From an uncultured Alphaproteobacteria bacterium (lineage in GTDB: Bacteria > Pseudomonadota > Alphaproteobacteria > Rhodobacterales > Rhodobacteraceae): DNA of 46,729 nucleotides. This document shows positions 1-8,800 of the stretch, piece by piece. Under the pieces are notes generated by a model that had not been told where the DNA came from, did not search any database, and saw only the letters and a program-made list of their open reading frames with translations. The stretch's first letter is position 1. Each line of letters begins with the position of its first letter. Made by a program: the position numbers and the translations under genes. The stretch lies in NCBI GenBank assembly GCA_929200255.1, contig CAKMYZ010000021.1:1-46729 (forward strand). Reading direction: 5' to 3'.

Positions 1-50
1 CAGACACCAGCACCTGAAGCTGGCGCGTCTACCAATTCCGCCACCTGGGC
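1..50 (-). tRNA. tRNA-Leu(CAG), 5' part only
   Basis: Read on the minus strand from position 50, the sequence gives the acceptor 5' strand, the D-arm with the AATTGGTAGACGC core, and an anticodon stem CCAGC/GCTGG around the loop TTCAGGT, so the anticodon is CAG. The A-G and long variable-arm layout suits a class II leucine tRNA. The variable arm, T-arm and 3' acceptor strand lie outside the window. Confidence 0.9.
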
Positions 51-205
51 AGGTCACGTGAGGGGCGATTTACGCGCGGTTGCTGGTCCTGTCAACGCGA
101 TTCGAGGCGAAAAGCGCTTTGCTTGGTTGAATCATCAGGATTGCGCCTTGTCTGGCTACAGGGGGCCGGATAAACCCGTCATGCAAATCTAAGAGGTTCA
201 TCCCG

Positions 206-1189
206 ATGTCCCAGCTTGTCACGATCTTTGGTGGTTCCGGTTTTGTCGGTCGCTACATTGCCCGCCGCATGGCCAAAGAAGGCTGGCGCGTCCGAGTTGC
301 CGTGCGCAACGTGAACGAGGCGATGTTCGTGCGCCCATATGGTGTTGTGGGGCAAGTTGAGCCAGTGTTCTGCAATATTCGCGATGACGCGAGTGTCGCT
401 GCTGTGACGCAAGGTGCGGATGCCGTTGTGAACTGCGTTGGCGTCCTTGATGAGGTTGGAAAGAACACTTTTTCCGCAGTGCAGGCCGAGGGCGCAGAGC
501 GCATCGCCCGTGTTGCCGCCGCACATGATGTGGCGCGGATGGTGCATATCTCGGCCATTGGTGCGGATGCGGATGCGCAAAGTGAATACGCGCAGACCAA
601 GGCTGCGGGTGAGGCTGGCGTTCTGGCCCATATGCCGGACGCTGTTATTTTGCGTCCTTCCATCATCTTTGGCCCTGAAGACGACTTCTTTAACCGCTTC
701 GCGGGGATGAGCCGGTTTGGCCCGGTTCTGCCTGTGATCGGCGCCGGCACGAAATTTCAGCCGGTCTATGTCGATGATGTTGCCGCGGCTGCGACCAAGG
801 CTGTCTTGGGCGAGGTTGCCGCTGGTGTTTATGAACTTGGTGGCCCGGATACACATAGCTTCCGCGCGCTGATGCAGCAGATGTTGGGCGTGATCCACCG
901 TCGCCGCTTGATCGTCAACATCCCTTTCTGGGCGGCCCGCGCGATGGCTTCGATGTTTGCGATTGGCCGCGCATTGACGCTTGGGTTGGTCAAAGGACCG
1001 GTGACCAAGGATCAGGTGATCAATCTGGCGGTCGACAATGTCGTGTCAGAGGGTGCACGGGGTTTTGATGCGCTGGGGATTTCGCCAACGGCAATGGAGG
1101 CCGTGCTGCCCGATTACCTTTGGCGTTTCCGCCCCTCTGGTCAGTATGACGCGATCAAGGATTCTGCCAAGAACCTGCGGAAAACCTAA
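206..1189 (+). CDS. Complex I NDUFA9-like NAD(P)-binding subunit family protein
   Basis: A 327-residue atypical short-chain dehydrogenase. The N-terminus carries the Rossmann motif TIFGGSGFVGRYIARRMAKE, followed by a VNCVGVL segment and ISAIGADADAQSEYAQTKAAGE. The Tyr/Lys pair here is spaced as in NDUFA9-like proteins rather than in classical enzymes. NDUFA9-family proteins bind NADPH at the periphery of respiratory complex I, and alphaproteobacterial homologues are annotated the same way, so a membrane-associated accessory role is inferred. An AGAGG sequence lies nine bases before the ATG. Its stop codon overlaps the end of the convergent uppP gene by four bases. A generic NAD-dependent epimerase is the alternative reading. 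Confidence 0.82.
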   Translation: MSQLVTIFGGSGFVGRYIARRMAKEGWRVRVAVRNVNEAMFVRPYGVVGQVEPVFCNIRDDASVAAVTQGADAVVNCVGVLDEVGKNTFSAVQAEGAERIARVAAAHDVARMVHISAIGADADAQSEYAQTKAAGEAGVLAHMPDAVILRPSIIFGPEDDFFNRFAGMSRFGPVLPVIGAGTKFQPVYVDDVAAAATKAVLGEVAAGVYELGGPDTHSFRALMQQMLGVIHRRRLIVNIPFWAARAMASMFAIGRALTLGLVKGPVTKDQVINLAVDNVVSEGARGFDALGISPTAMEAVLPDYLWRFRPSGQYDAIKDSAKNLRKT

Positions 1190-1989
1190 GTGTAGGCGAT
1201 GCAAAGCAGAATGGCTCCCAGTGCGATGCGGTAGATCACGTAGGGCGTGAAGCTTACCGCTTTCAGCAGGCGCATCATCAGTGTCAGTGCCAAGAGTGCT
1301 GCCGCAAAAGACATGGCTGCCACGATCCCGATATCGCGTAACATGCCGGTGTCTGCGGTGCCGATGACGTCAAGGCTGAGCAGCGCCCCGGATGCGATGA
1401 TCGTGGGGATCGACATCAGCATCGACAGGCGTGCGGCGTCAGTGCGGGTATAACCCAACATGCGCCCCGCCGTGATCGTGATCCCTGATCTTGACGTGCC
1501 GGGGATGAGTGCCACCGCCTGCCACAGTCCCATCTTTATCGCGTCCCGCAGCGACCATGTCTCGGCGGTTTTCTGGGTGGTTCCATTTTGGTCCGCCCAA
1601 TAAAGCAAGATCCCGAAAATGATCATTGCCCAACCGATCACCGCGATGCCGCGCATGGCGTCAGACAATCCTGTCAGCTTCAGGATCAACCCTACGACGA
1701 TCACCGGGACGGTGGCGATCAGCAGGCAAAGGGCCAGGAATGAGCCTTGGGTGTCGATCTTACCACGGAGCAGCCGCAGCGTACCCGCCAGAGCGCGCCG
1801 GACATCTGCCCAGAAGTACAGAACGACCGCCACAAGCGTACCCAGATGTGCGGCGACATCGATGATTTGCCCTTGGTCATTCAGCCCGGTCAGTGATGGC
1901 AAAAGGATGAGATGCCCGGAGGAAGAGACCGGCAGAAACTCGGCCAGTCCCTGGATCAGCGCAATAAGCAGCAAGTTGAAGGTGGTCAT
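1186..1989 (-). CDS. uppP: Undecaprenyl-diphosphatase (BacA/UppP family)
   Basis: A 267-residue polytopic inner-membrane protein of usual family length. It dephosphorylates undecaprenyl diphosphate to recycle the lipid carrier for peptidoglycan and other cell-wall polymers. Both family signatures are present: the N-terminal QGLAEFLPVSSSGHL segment (glutamate-rich motif and SSSGH) and the central PGTSRSGITI segment with the catalytic arginine and serine. Several hydrophobic helices follow. The gene faces the NDUFA9-like gene tail to tail, with a four-base overlap, and diverges from the gltD leader region. Confidence 0.95.
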   Translation of the reverse strand: MTTFNLLLIALIQGLAEFLPVSSSGHLILLPSLTGLNDQGQIIDVAAHLGTLVAVVLYFWADVRRALAGTLRLLRGKIDTQGSFLALCLLIATVPVIVVGLILKLTGLSDAMRGIAVIGWAMIIFGILLYWADQNGTTQKTAETWSLRDAIKMGLWQAVALIPGTSRSGITITAGRMLGYTRTDAARLSMLMSIPTIIASGALLSLDVIGTADTGMLRDIGIVAAMSFAAALLALTLMMRLLKAVSFTPYVIYRIALGAILLCIAYT

Positions 1990-2061
1990 ATGTTCGGACT
2001 TTGATTCGGTTGCATCAACCTAACTCACGAGAACCTTGGGGGAAGAGGGTATATAGGTATC

Positions 2062-2160
2062 ATGTCGGACCTAATATCGGATATTCTAGATGAGAAAATC
2101 CGCAGCAAGGCGAATTTTCTCACATATATGTCAGCAATACTGCCTTTTATTTCCAGATGA
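2062..2160 (+). CDS. Possible 32-residue leader peptide upstream of gltD
   Basis: A short open frame (MSDLISDILDEK... ending ...LPFISR) begins 12 bases after a GGGGGAAGAGGG purine run and stops 44 bases before the preferred gltD start. It contains the 2091-2122 dyad. It uses codons that are uncommon in the neighbouring genes (CTA, ATA, AGA), so it may be chance in an AT-rich leader rather than a gene. No homologue is recognised. Confidence 0.2.
   Translation: MSDLISDILDEKIRSKANFLTYMSAILPFISR
2091..2122 (+). promoter_or_regulatory. Dyad in the gltD leader
   Basis: TGAGAAAAT (2091-2099) pairs perfectly with ATTTTCTCA (2114-2122). After one mismatch, CGC (2101-2103) pairs with GCG (2110-2112), closing a six-base loop. 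No T-run follows, so it is more likely a protein-binding dyad or leader RNA hairpin than a terminator. A second weaker dyad, GAGCCG (2159-2164) with CGGCTC (2175-2180), follows just before the gltD ribosome binding site. Confidence 0.4.
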
Positions 2161-2204
2161 GCCGTTCTAAAAGGCGGCTCGCCTCGCGAAACGGGAGAGT
2201 AGCC

Positions 2205-3632
2205 ATGGCTGGCCAGAAAATGCTGAAGTTCACTAAGGTTGAACGCGACATGCCGGAAAAGCGTGCGCCCGATCTACGCAATCAGGATTTCGGTGAGATT
2301 TATGCAGAGTACGCCCGTGACAAGGCCGCCGAGCAAGCCAGCCGATGCAGCCAGTGCGGCGTGCCCTATTGCCAGACCCACTGTCCGTTACACAACAATA
2401 TACCCGACTGGCTGCGCCTGACTGCCGAGGGCCGTTTGCAAGAGGCGTATGAAATCAGTCAGGCCACAAACACCTTTCCCGAAATCTGTGGCCGTATTTG
2501 CCCGCAGGATCGCCTGTGCGAAGGCAACTGTGTGATTGAACAGTCGGGCCATGGCACTGTGACTATTGGTTCGATTGAGAAGTACATCACAGACACGGCG
2601 TTTGAGGAGGGTTGGGTGCAGCCCATCCGTCCGCATGTCGAGCGGGGCGAAAGCGTCGGCATCATTGGTGCCGGTCCCGGTGGTCTTGCCGCTGCTGACA
2701 TGCTGCGCCGTCAGGGCGTACAGGTCACGGTCTACGACCGCTATGATCGTGGCGGTGGTTTGCTGACTTATGGCATCCCCGGGTTCAAGTTAGAGAAAGA
2801 CATCGTCATGCAGCGCATGGCGCAGCTTGAGGATGGCGGCGTGCAGTTCGTGCTGAGCTGCAATGTCGGCGAAGATCTGTCGTTTGACGCCATTCGTGGC
2901 AAACACGATGCGGTGCTGATTGCGACGGGGGTCTATAAAACAAGGGATCTGCCGGATTCCAGTGCCGAGGGCATCGTGAACGCCATCGACTATTTGGCGG
3001 CAAGCAATCGCAAAAGCTTTGGCGATGACGTGCCGGAGTTCGACAGCGGTGAGCTGAACGCAGACGGCAAGCGCGTTGTCGTGATCGGTGGAGGTGATAC
3101 GGCCATGGATTGTGTCCGTACCGCGGTGCGCCAGGGGGCGGAAAGCGTCAAATGTCTTTATCGGCGCGACAAGGCGAATATGCCCGGATCGCAACGCGAG
3201 GTGCAAAACGCCGAGGAAGAGGGCGTGGAGTTTGTCTGGTTATCCGCCCCTAACGGGTTTGAGGGCGATGCTGTCACCGGTGTGAAGGTGCAGAAGATGC
3301 GCCTTGGCGCGCCCGATGCAACTGGCCGTCAAGCACCGGAATTGATAGAAGGTGCCGATTACGTCGAAGGCGCTGATCTGGTGATCAAGGCGTTGGGCTT
3401 TGAACCGGAGAATCTGCCGAAACTTTGGGGCGTTGATGGTTTGGACGTGACCCGCTGGGGCACGATCAAGGCGGACTTTGGCACTGGGGCGACCGCGCTG
3501 GAAGGTGTCTATGCCGCCGGTGATATCGTGCGCGGTGCTTCGCTTGTCGTCTGGGCCATCCGCGACGGGCGTGACTGCGCGACGGCAATTCTGGAATACT
3601 TGGGGCAGGTGGCTACGGTGGCTGCTGAATAG
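2205..3632 (+). CDS. gltD: Glutamate synthase [NADPH] small (beta) subunit
   Basis: A 475-residue electron-input subunit of NADPH-GOGAT. It oxidises NADPH through FAD and passes electrons to the GltB subunit for reductive glutamate formation from glutamine and 2-oxoglutarate. An N-terminal cysteine-rich Fe-S domain is visible (CSQCGVPYCQTHCP near residue 47, then CGRICPQDRLCEGNC). It is followed by an FAD Rossmann motif GIIGAGPGGLAAAD and an NADPH-binding motif VVVIGGGDTAMDC. The start at 2205 is preferred because GGGAGAG precedes it at good spacing and the protein then begins MAGQKMLKF, as expected for the family. An upstream in-frame ATG at 2157 would add 16 unlikely residues. Three secreted-protein genes separate it from gltB. 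Confidence 0.95.
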   Translation: MAGQKMLKFTKVERDMPEKRAPDLRNQDFGEIYAEYARDKAAEQASRCSQCGVPYCQTHCPLHNNIPDWLRLTAEGRLQEAYEISQATNTFPEICGRICPQDRLCEGNCVIEQSGHGTVTIGSIEKYITDTAFEEGWVQPIRPHVERGESVGIIGAGPGGLAAADMLRRQGVQVTVYDRYDRGGGLLTYGIPGFKLEKDIVMQRMAQLEDGGVQFVLSCNVGEDLSFDAIRGKHDAVLIATGVYKTRDLPDSSAEGIVNAIDYLAASNRKSFGDDVPEFDSGELNADGKRVVVIGGGDTAMDCVRTAVRQGAESVKCLYRRDKANMPGSQREVQNAEEEGVEFVWLSAPNGFEGDAVTGVKVQKMRLGAPDATGRQAPELIEGADYVEGADLVIKALGFEPENLPKLWGVDGLDVTRWGTIKADFGTGATALEGVYAAGDIVRGASLVVWAIRDGRDCATAILEYLGQVATVAAE

Positions 3633-3643
3633 GTCAAAAGTGA

Positions 3644-3687
3644 CGTACAGTGGGCGTACATATCCTGTACATACGCTGTACGTACAC
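3644..3687. repeat. Four 11-bp units with phased GTAC cores
   Basis: Four consecutive 11-base units, CGTACAGTGGG, CGTACATATCC, TGTACATACGC and TGTACGTACAC, place GTAC at 3645, 3656, 3667 and 3678, an exact 11-base period. A further GTAC at 3682 makes the last unit a palindrome (GTACGTAC). The array lies in the 110-base gap between gltD and the first secreted-protein gene. Helically phased short sites suggest a cooperative protein-binding array, but no regulator is recognised for it. Confidence 0.6.
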
Positions 3688-3742
3688 TGGTCCATACAGC
3701 CAATTTGATTAGGTCACACTCACTGACCCGGAAGGTAAAGAA

Positions 3743-4414
3743 ATGATAAAACCCTTAGTACTCCTCACAACACTCACATTGGCCGCGCCTGCTGTTGCCC
3801 AGCAAAGCTTTGCTGCACCTGAAGGGTGTGAGGCCAAGCTGACCGTGCAGCACAAGTCTTGCGTGCTGATCAACGTCTGGACCTGCGAGGCCGACATCCC
3901 CGGTGATCAGTGGATCGCCCTGATCAGCCAGCAGGGTGTGTTCAGTGTCCAGAAAGTTGATTCCGAATTCCAGTGGCTTGAAAGCTACAAAGTCACCGGC
4001 AATGAGCAGCTGATCACCCCCGCTGACGATCCTGCATCCCTGACAGAGTTGTTTGCCAATCAGGTCGACACCTGGGATTTCACCCTTGAGACGGAAGGCG
4101 GCACTGAACGCAACGTCGGCTTTGATAGCCTGACCGGCGAAATCACCGTTATCGACGGTGAGGAACTGCTGAATACCGAGTATTCCGGCCGCACCGTTGA
4201 TCAGGATGGTGTCGAATTGGACTTGGGCAGTGGCCGCCAGTTTGTCAGTGAAAAGCATCGGTTGTTCTTCTTTGGTGAAGCATGGCAGGACGCCACCCCC
4301 GACCAGATCATCGACATGTCCCCGGTCGAGTTCATTTATCCCGATGAGCCGGGGTTTTTCAGTGATCAACCCAAGTATGAATGCAACGAAATTGACGCGA
4401 GCTATCAGCCATGA
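3743..4414 (+). CDS. Secreted four-cysteine protein, copy 1 (unknown function)
   Basis: A 223-residue protein of unrecognised function. A Sec signal peptide (MIKPLVLLTTLTLAAPAVAQ) predicts cleavage after AVA near residue 19 and a periplasmic or exported product. The mature N-terminus has cysteines spaced C-x10-C-x7-C, and a fourth cysteine follows a C-terminal EFIYPDEPGFF segment. The same cysteine pattern recurs in the next two genes, so two disulfides are likely. GGAAGG lies seven bases before the ATG. The stop overlaps the next start as ATGA, indicating translational coupling. Nothing resembling a catalytic motif is visible. Confidence 0.85.
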   Translation: MIKPLVLLTTLTLAAPAVAQQSFAAPEGCEAKLTVQHKSCVLINVWTCEADIPGDQWIALISQQGVFSVQKVDSEFQWLESYKVTGNEQLITPADDPASLTELFANQVDTWDFTLETEGGTERNVGFDSLTGEITVIDGEELLNTEYSGRTVDQDGVELDLGSGRQFVSEKHRLFFFGEAWQDATPDQIIDMSPVEFIYPDEPGFFSDQPKYECNEIDASYQP

Positions 4415-5082
4415 GAGTCGCTGTTGCCCTGATTTGCGCGGCACTGCCAGCCACGGCCCAGCAAAGCCCCGCCCAGTTCAGTCTGCCTGCGGGCTGTGAT
4501 GCCTATCTTACTGTGCAGACCGAAAGCTGCGAGGTGAACCACTACTTCACCTGCGCCGCCGACCCAGACGGCAATCAGCGCCGGGTGTCGCTGGATGAAC
4601 AGGGCATGACCTATCTGGGCATGATCGACCGTGAAACCCAGTGGATCGAAAGCTTTCATGTTCTCAGCGGCCATAGTGAGGCGCTGGAACCCGACCCAGA
4701 GGAACGTGCATCCCTTTCCGAGTTGATTGAAACCGGGGCCGATGATTTTGATTTCCGCACCCTGTCAGATGAAATCGGTATCACCCGCTATGTTGGGCAG
4801 GACACACTGACGGGTCTTCAGGTCACAATAGATGGCGTCACCCTGGACGAGACCACTTATGACATCACCGCCTATGACAGCGCGGGCAACGTCATCTGGT
4901 CCGCCAAGGGCAATGAGTTCATCAGCCGCAACTGGCGCATGTTCCTGTCAGGCAGCGGCACGGTGACCACCCCTGACGGCAGCTATGAGCGCGCCAACCG
5001 CCCTGTTGAGTTCATCTACCCCGGCGAGTCCGGGTTTCTGAGCAGCCGTCCCAAGCATGGATGCGGGGTGGCGATTTCATGA
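4411..5082 (+). CDS. Secreted four-cysteine protein, copy 2 (unknown function)
   Basis: A 223-residue paralogue of the preceding protein. Its signal peptide is short (MRVAVALICAALPATAQ), with predicted cleavage after ATA near residue 16. C-x10-C-x7-C recurs at the mature N-terminus, with shared TVQ.ESC and TQWIESF-like stretches, and the C-terminal EFIYPGESGFL is followed by the last cysteine (KHGC). Copies 1 and 2 are visibly closer to each other than to copy 3. The gene is joined to its neighbours by ATGA overlaps on both sides, so the three are expected to be made together. The function is unknown. Confidence 0.85.
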   Translation: MRVAVALICAALPATAQQSPAQFSLPAGCDAYLTVQTESCEVNHYFTCAADPDGNQRRVSLDEQGMTYLGMIDRETQWIESFHVLSGHSEALEPDPEERASLSELIETGADDFDFRTLSDEIGITRYVGQDTLTGLQVTIDGVTLDETTYDITAYDSAGNVIWSAKGNEFISRNWRMFLSGSGTVTTPDGSYERANRPVEFIYPGESGFLSSRPKHGCGVAIS

Positions 5083-5804
5083 TGGTGGTGCGTGTGATCC
5101 CTTTGGCGGCTGTAATCTGGCCGGGCGTGGCCGTGGCTGATGACTTCGCCAAGCGCCGCGCGACCTGTGCCCCTGTGGTGACCGCGCTTTACGATGATTG
5201 TACGCTTCAGAACACCTATCGCTGTGCCGATGGCAGCACATACATTGAAGATCTGGATGAATTTGGCGATATCTTTGCATCGCTGTACGGTCCTGACTTT
5301 GAAACCATCTATCAGGTTGATACGGTAACCGGCACCGGTATTGAAAACGTCGTGCGCGCCGATGATCCGTTTTCCTTTGATGCGCTGATTGCAGATGGGC
5401 AGGTAACATCCCGCAAGGTTGTCACAAGTTCCATGATCCCGGGCACTCGCATGGAATCCGACATGTTTGGGAAGACGCGTATGACGCCGGAACGGCGCAG
5501 CTATTCGGCGGGCACGTTTGCCGTCGCCACCACCAGTCAATCGCTTGAGGTTGGATTTGGTGGAAACCGCGCAATTGTTGACGCAGAGTACCTTATCGAT
5601 CCTGACCGCCGCCTGATGGTGGAGGGAAACGGCAGCGCGAGTTTTGCTGGCGCGGCGATCCCCATGCCCTCGCTGACAGATATTATTGGGCCGGATCATC
5701 CGTTTTTCATGTCCCAATCCCCCTTAGAAACATGCCAGGACCAGTTGTCATTTCTGACGCATGAGCCTGCCCTGCAAGTGGAGACACCCCATGACAACCT
5801 ATGA
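5079..5804 (+). CDS. Secreted four-cysteine protein, copy 3 (unknown function)
   Basis: A 241-residue diverged third member. The chosen start at 5079 overlaps the previous stop as ATGA and gives a signal peptide MMVVRVIPLAAVIWPGVAVA, cleaved before DD. An in-frame ATG at 5061 would add six residues and is less attractive. The C-x10-C-x7-C pattern is exact, and the C-terminal GPDHPFF...ETC corresponds to the YPxEPGFF...C ending of copies 1 and 2. The gene extends 14 bases past the gltB start in another frame, so expression is likely coupled to gltB. The function is unknown. Confidence 0.82.
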   Translation: MMVVRVIPLAAVIWPGVAVADDFAKRRATCAPVVTALYDDCTLQNTYRCADGSTYIEDLDEFGDIFASLYGPDFETIYQVDTVTGTGIENVVRADDPFSFDALIADGQVTSRKVVTSSMIPGTRMESDMFGKTRMTPERRSYSAGTFAVATTSQSLEVGFGGNRAIVDAEYLIDPDRRLMVEGNGSASFAGAAIPMPSLTDIIGPDHPFFMSQSPLETCQDQLSFLTHEPALQVETPHDNL

Positions 5805-8800
5805 CCAAGCCTGGGTCGCAGCTGAGGAAGCCAAGCGTCAGTGGATGGCTGAAAACGGTCTGTATAAGGACGACGACGAACATGCCTCTTGTGGGGTTGG
5901 TCTTGTTGTTTCGATTGATGGCACGGCGTCCCGCGGGGTGGTCGAAAAGGGCATCAATGCGCTGAAGGCCGTCTGGCACCGCGGTGCTGTCGATGCTGAC
6001 GGAAAAACCGGCGACGGTGCTGGCATTCACGTGCAGATCCCGGTGCCGTTCTTTGAGGATCAGATCCGCCGTACCGGTCATGAGCCGCAAGAGGGGGAAC
6101 AGATTGCTGTGGGTCAGGTGTTCCTGCCCCGCACGGATTTTGGTGCGCAGGAGCGCTGCCGTACGATTGTGGAAACCGAAGTGCTGCGGATGGGTCACTA
6201 TATCTATGGCTGGCGCCATGTGCCAGTGAACACCGAAGTGCTGGGCGACAAGGCCAACGCGACCCGTCCTGAGATCGAGCAGATTCTGATCCGCTGTGAA
6301 AAGGACATGGATGAGGAACAGTTCGAGCGCGAACTCTACATCATTCGCCGCCGGATCGAAAAAGCGGCAACTGCCGCAGGTATCCCCAGTGTCTACATCT
6401 GTTCCCTGTCCTGCCGGTCGATCATCTACAAGGGCATGATGCTGGCCGAACAGGTGGCAGAGTTTTACCCCGACCTGATGGATGCCCGGTTTGAAAGCGC
6501 CTTTGCGATCTATCACCAGCGTTATTCCACCAACACATTCCCGCAGTGGGCGCTGGCCCAGCCATTCCGCATGTTGGCCCACAACGGAGAGATCAACACC
6601 CTGAAAGGCAACGTCAACTGGATGCGGTCGCACGAAATTCGCATGGCGTCGAACGCATTTGGCGAAAAAGCCGAGGATATCAAACCGATCATTCCGTCGG
6701 GTGCGTCGGATAGTTCCGCCCTTGATTCCGTGTTTGAGGTGCTGGTCCGTGCGGGCCGCAATGCGCCGATGGCCAAAACCATGATGGTGCCAGAGGCATG
6801 GTCGCAGCAGGCCGTCGAAATGCCCCCTGCGTGGCAGGACATGTACGGCTATTGCAACGCGGTGATGGAACCCTGGGATGGCCCTGCCGCATTGGCGATG
6901 ACCGATGGTCGCTGGGTCTGTGGCGGCTTGGATCGTAATGGCCTGCGCCCTCTGCGGTATGTTGTGACCGGTGACGGCCTGCTTGTTGCAGGGTCCGAGG
7001 TGGGCATGGTGCCGGTGGATGAGGCGACTGTTGTTGAGAAGGGCGCGCTTGGCCCCGGTCAGATGATTGCCGTCGATATGCAAGAGGGCAAGTTGTTCCG
7101 TGATGAAGAGCTGAAGGACCAGCTCGCCGCGGGGCAGCCCTTTAGTGCGTGGGTTAAGCGGGTCACTGACCTGAGCCGTTTGATGCGCGATGCGCCCGAA
7201 ACCGCGATTTACGACGGTGAAGAGCTACGCAAACGCCAGATGGCCGCCGGTTACAGCATTGAAGAGTTGGAGCAGGTGCTGGCCCCGATGGCCGAAGACG
7301 GTAAGGAAATGATCGCGTCGATGGGGGATGACACGCCGTCGGCTGTTCTGTCCAACACCTATCGCCCGTTGTCACATTTCTTTCGCCAGAATTTCTCTCA
7401 GGTCACGAACCCGCCGATCGATAGCCTGCGCGAAAGTCGGGTGATGTCGCTAAAGACGCGGTTTGGTAACCTCAAGAACGTGCTGGATGAGGATTCATCG
7501 CAGACAGAGATTCTGCTGCTCGACAGCCCCTTTGTGGGAAATGCCGAATTTGAAACGATGCTTGCCCAGTTCGGCGAAAGCGTGGCCGAGATTGATTGCA
7601 CCTTTGCTCCGGGTGCCGGCGCGCTTATGGCCGGTCTGACCCGTATCCGGGAAGAGGCCGAGGATGCCGTCCGCTCTGGTGCGGGGCACATCGTGCTGAC
7701 CGACCAGCATCAGGGCGAAAACCGTGTGCCGATGCCGATGATCCTGGCCACCTCTGCTGTGCATTCGGGTCTGACCAGAAAGGGGCTGCGCACCTTCTGT
7801 TCGATCAATGTACGCGCTGCTGAATGTATCGATCCGCATTATTTTGCCGTGCTCATCGGATGCGGTGCGACCACGGTGAATGCCTATCTTGCGCAGGATT
7901 CTATTGCGGACCGGGTGCGCCGTGGGTTGATTGATGACACGCTGACCGATGCGATGCGCCGCTACCGGGCGGCCATTGATGCGGGGCTGTTGAAAATCAT
8001 GTCCAAGATGGGGATTTCCGTCCTGTCATCTTATCGCGGTGGTCTGAATTTTGAGGCTGTCGGCCTGTCCCGTGCGATGGTTGCCGAATACTTCCCCGGG
8101 ATGCATTCCCGCATTTCCGGTATCGGTACCAACGGTATTCAGACCAAGGTAGAAGAAGTCCATGCCCGCGGCTGGAAGGGCGGCAGTGATGTGTTGCCCA
8201 TTGGTGGTTTTTACAAGGCCCGCCGGTCAGGGGAAAAGCACGCCTGGGAAGCGCAGACCATGCATATGTTGCAAGCCGCCTGCAACAACGCGAGCTATTC
8301 CCTGTGGCAGCAATATTCCAAGTCGATGCAGTCCAACCCGCCGATTCATCTGCGTGATTTGCTGGCGATCAAGCCCTTGGGCAAGGAAATCCCGATTGAA
8401 GAGGTGGAAAGCATCACCGCGATCCGCAAGCGCTTTGTGACGCCCGGCATGTCGCTTGGCGCGCTATCGCCCGAGGCACATAAGACCCTGAACGTCGCGA
8501 TGAACCGCATCGGTGCAAAGTCTGACAGTGGTGAAGGCGGTGAAGATCCCGCGCATTTCAACCCTGAACCCAATGGCGATAATCCGTCTGCGAAGATCAA
8601 GCAGGTGGCATCCGGTCGTTTTGGTGTCACGGCGGAATATCTGAACGCTTGCGAGGAGTTAGAGATCAAGGTCGCCCAGGGTGCAAAGCCCGGTGAGGGT
8701 GGTCAACTGCCCGGTATGAAGGTCACCGATTTGATCGCGCGTCTGCGTCATTCGACCAAAGGGGTGACCCTGATTTCGCCACCGCCGCACCACGACATTT

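Noticed and set aside
2157..2204. Upstream gltD start adding 16 residues
   Set aside because: The extension is basic and unlike GltD N-termini, and the ribosome binding site fits the ATG at 2205.
5707..7083. 458-codon minus-strand open frame
   Set aside because: Antisense to the conserved glutaminase domain of gltB; no domain signal.
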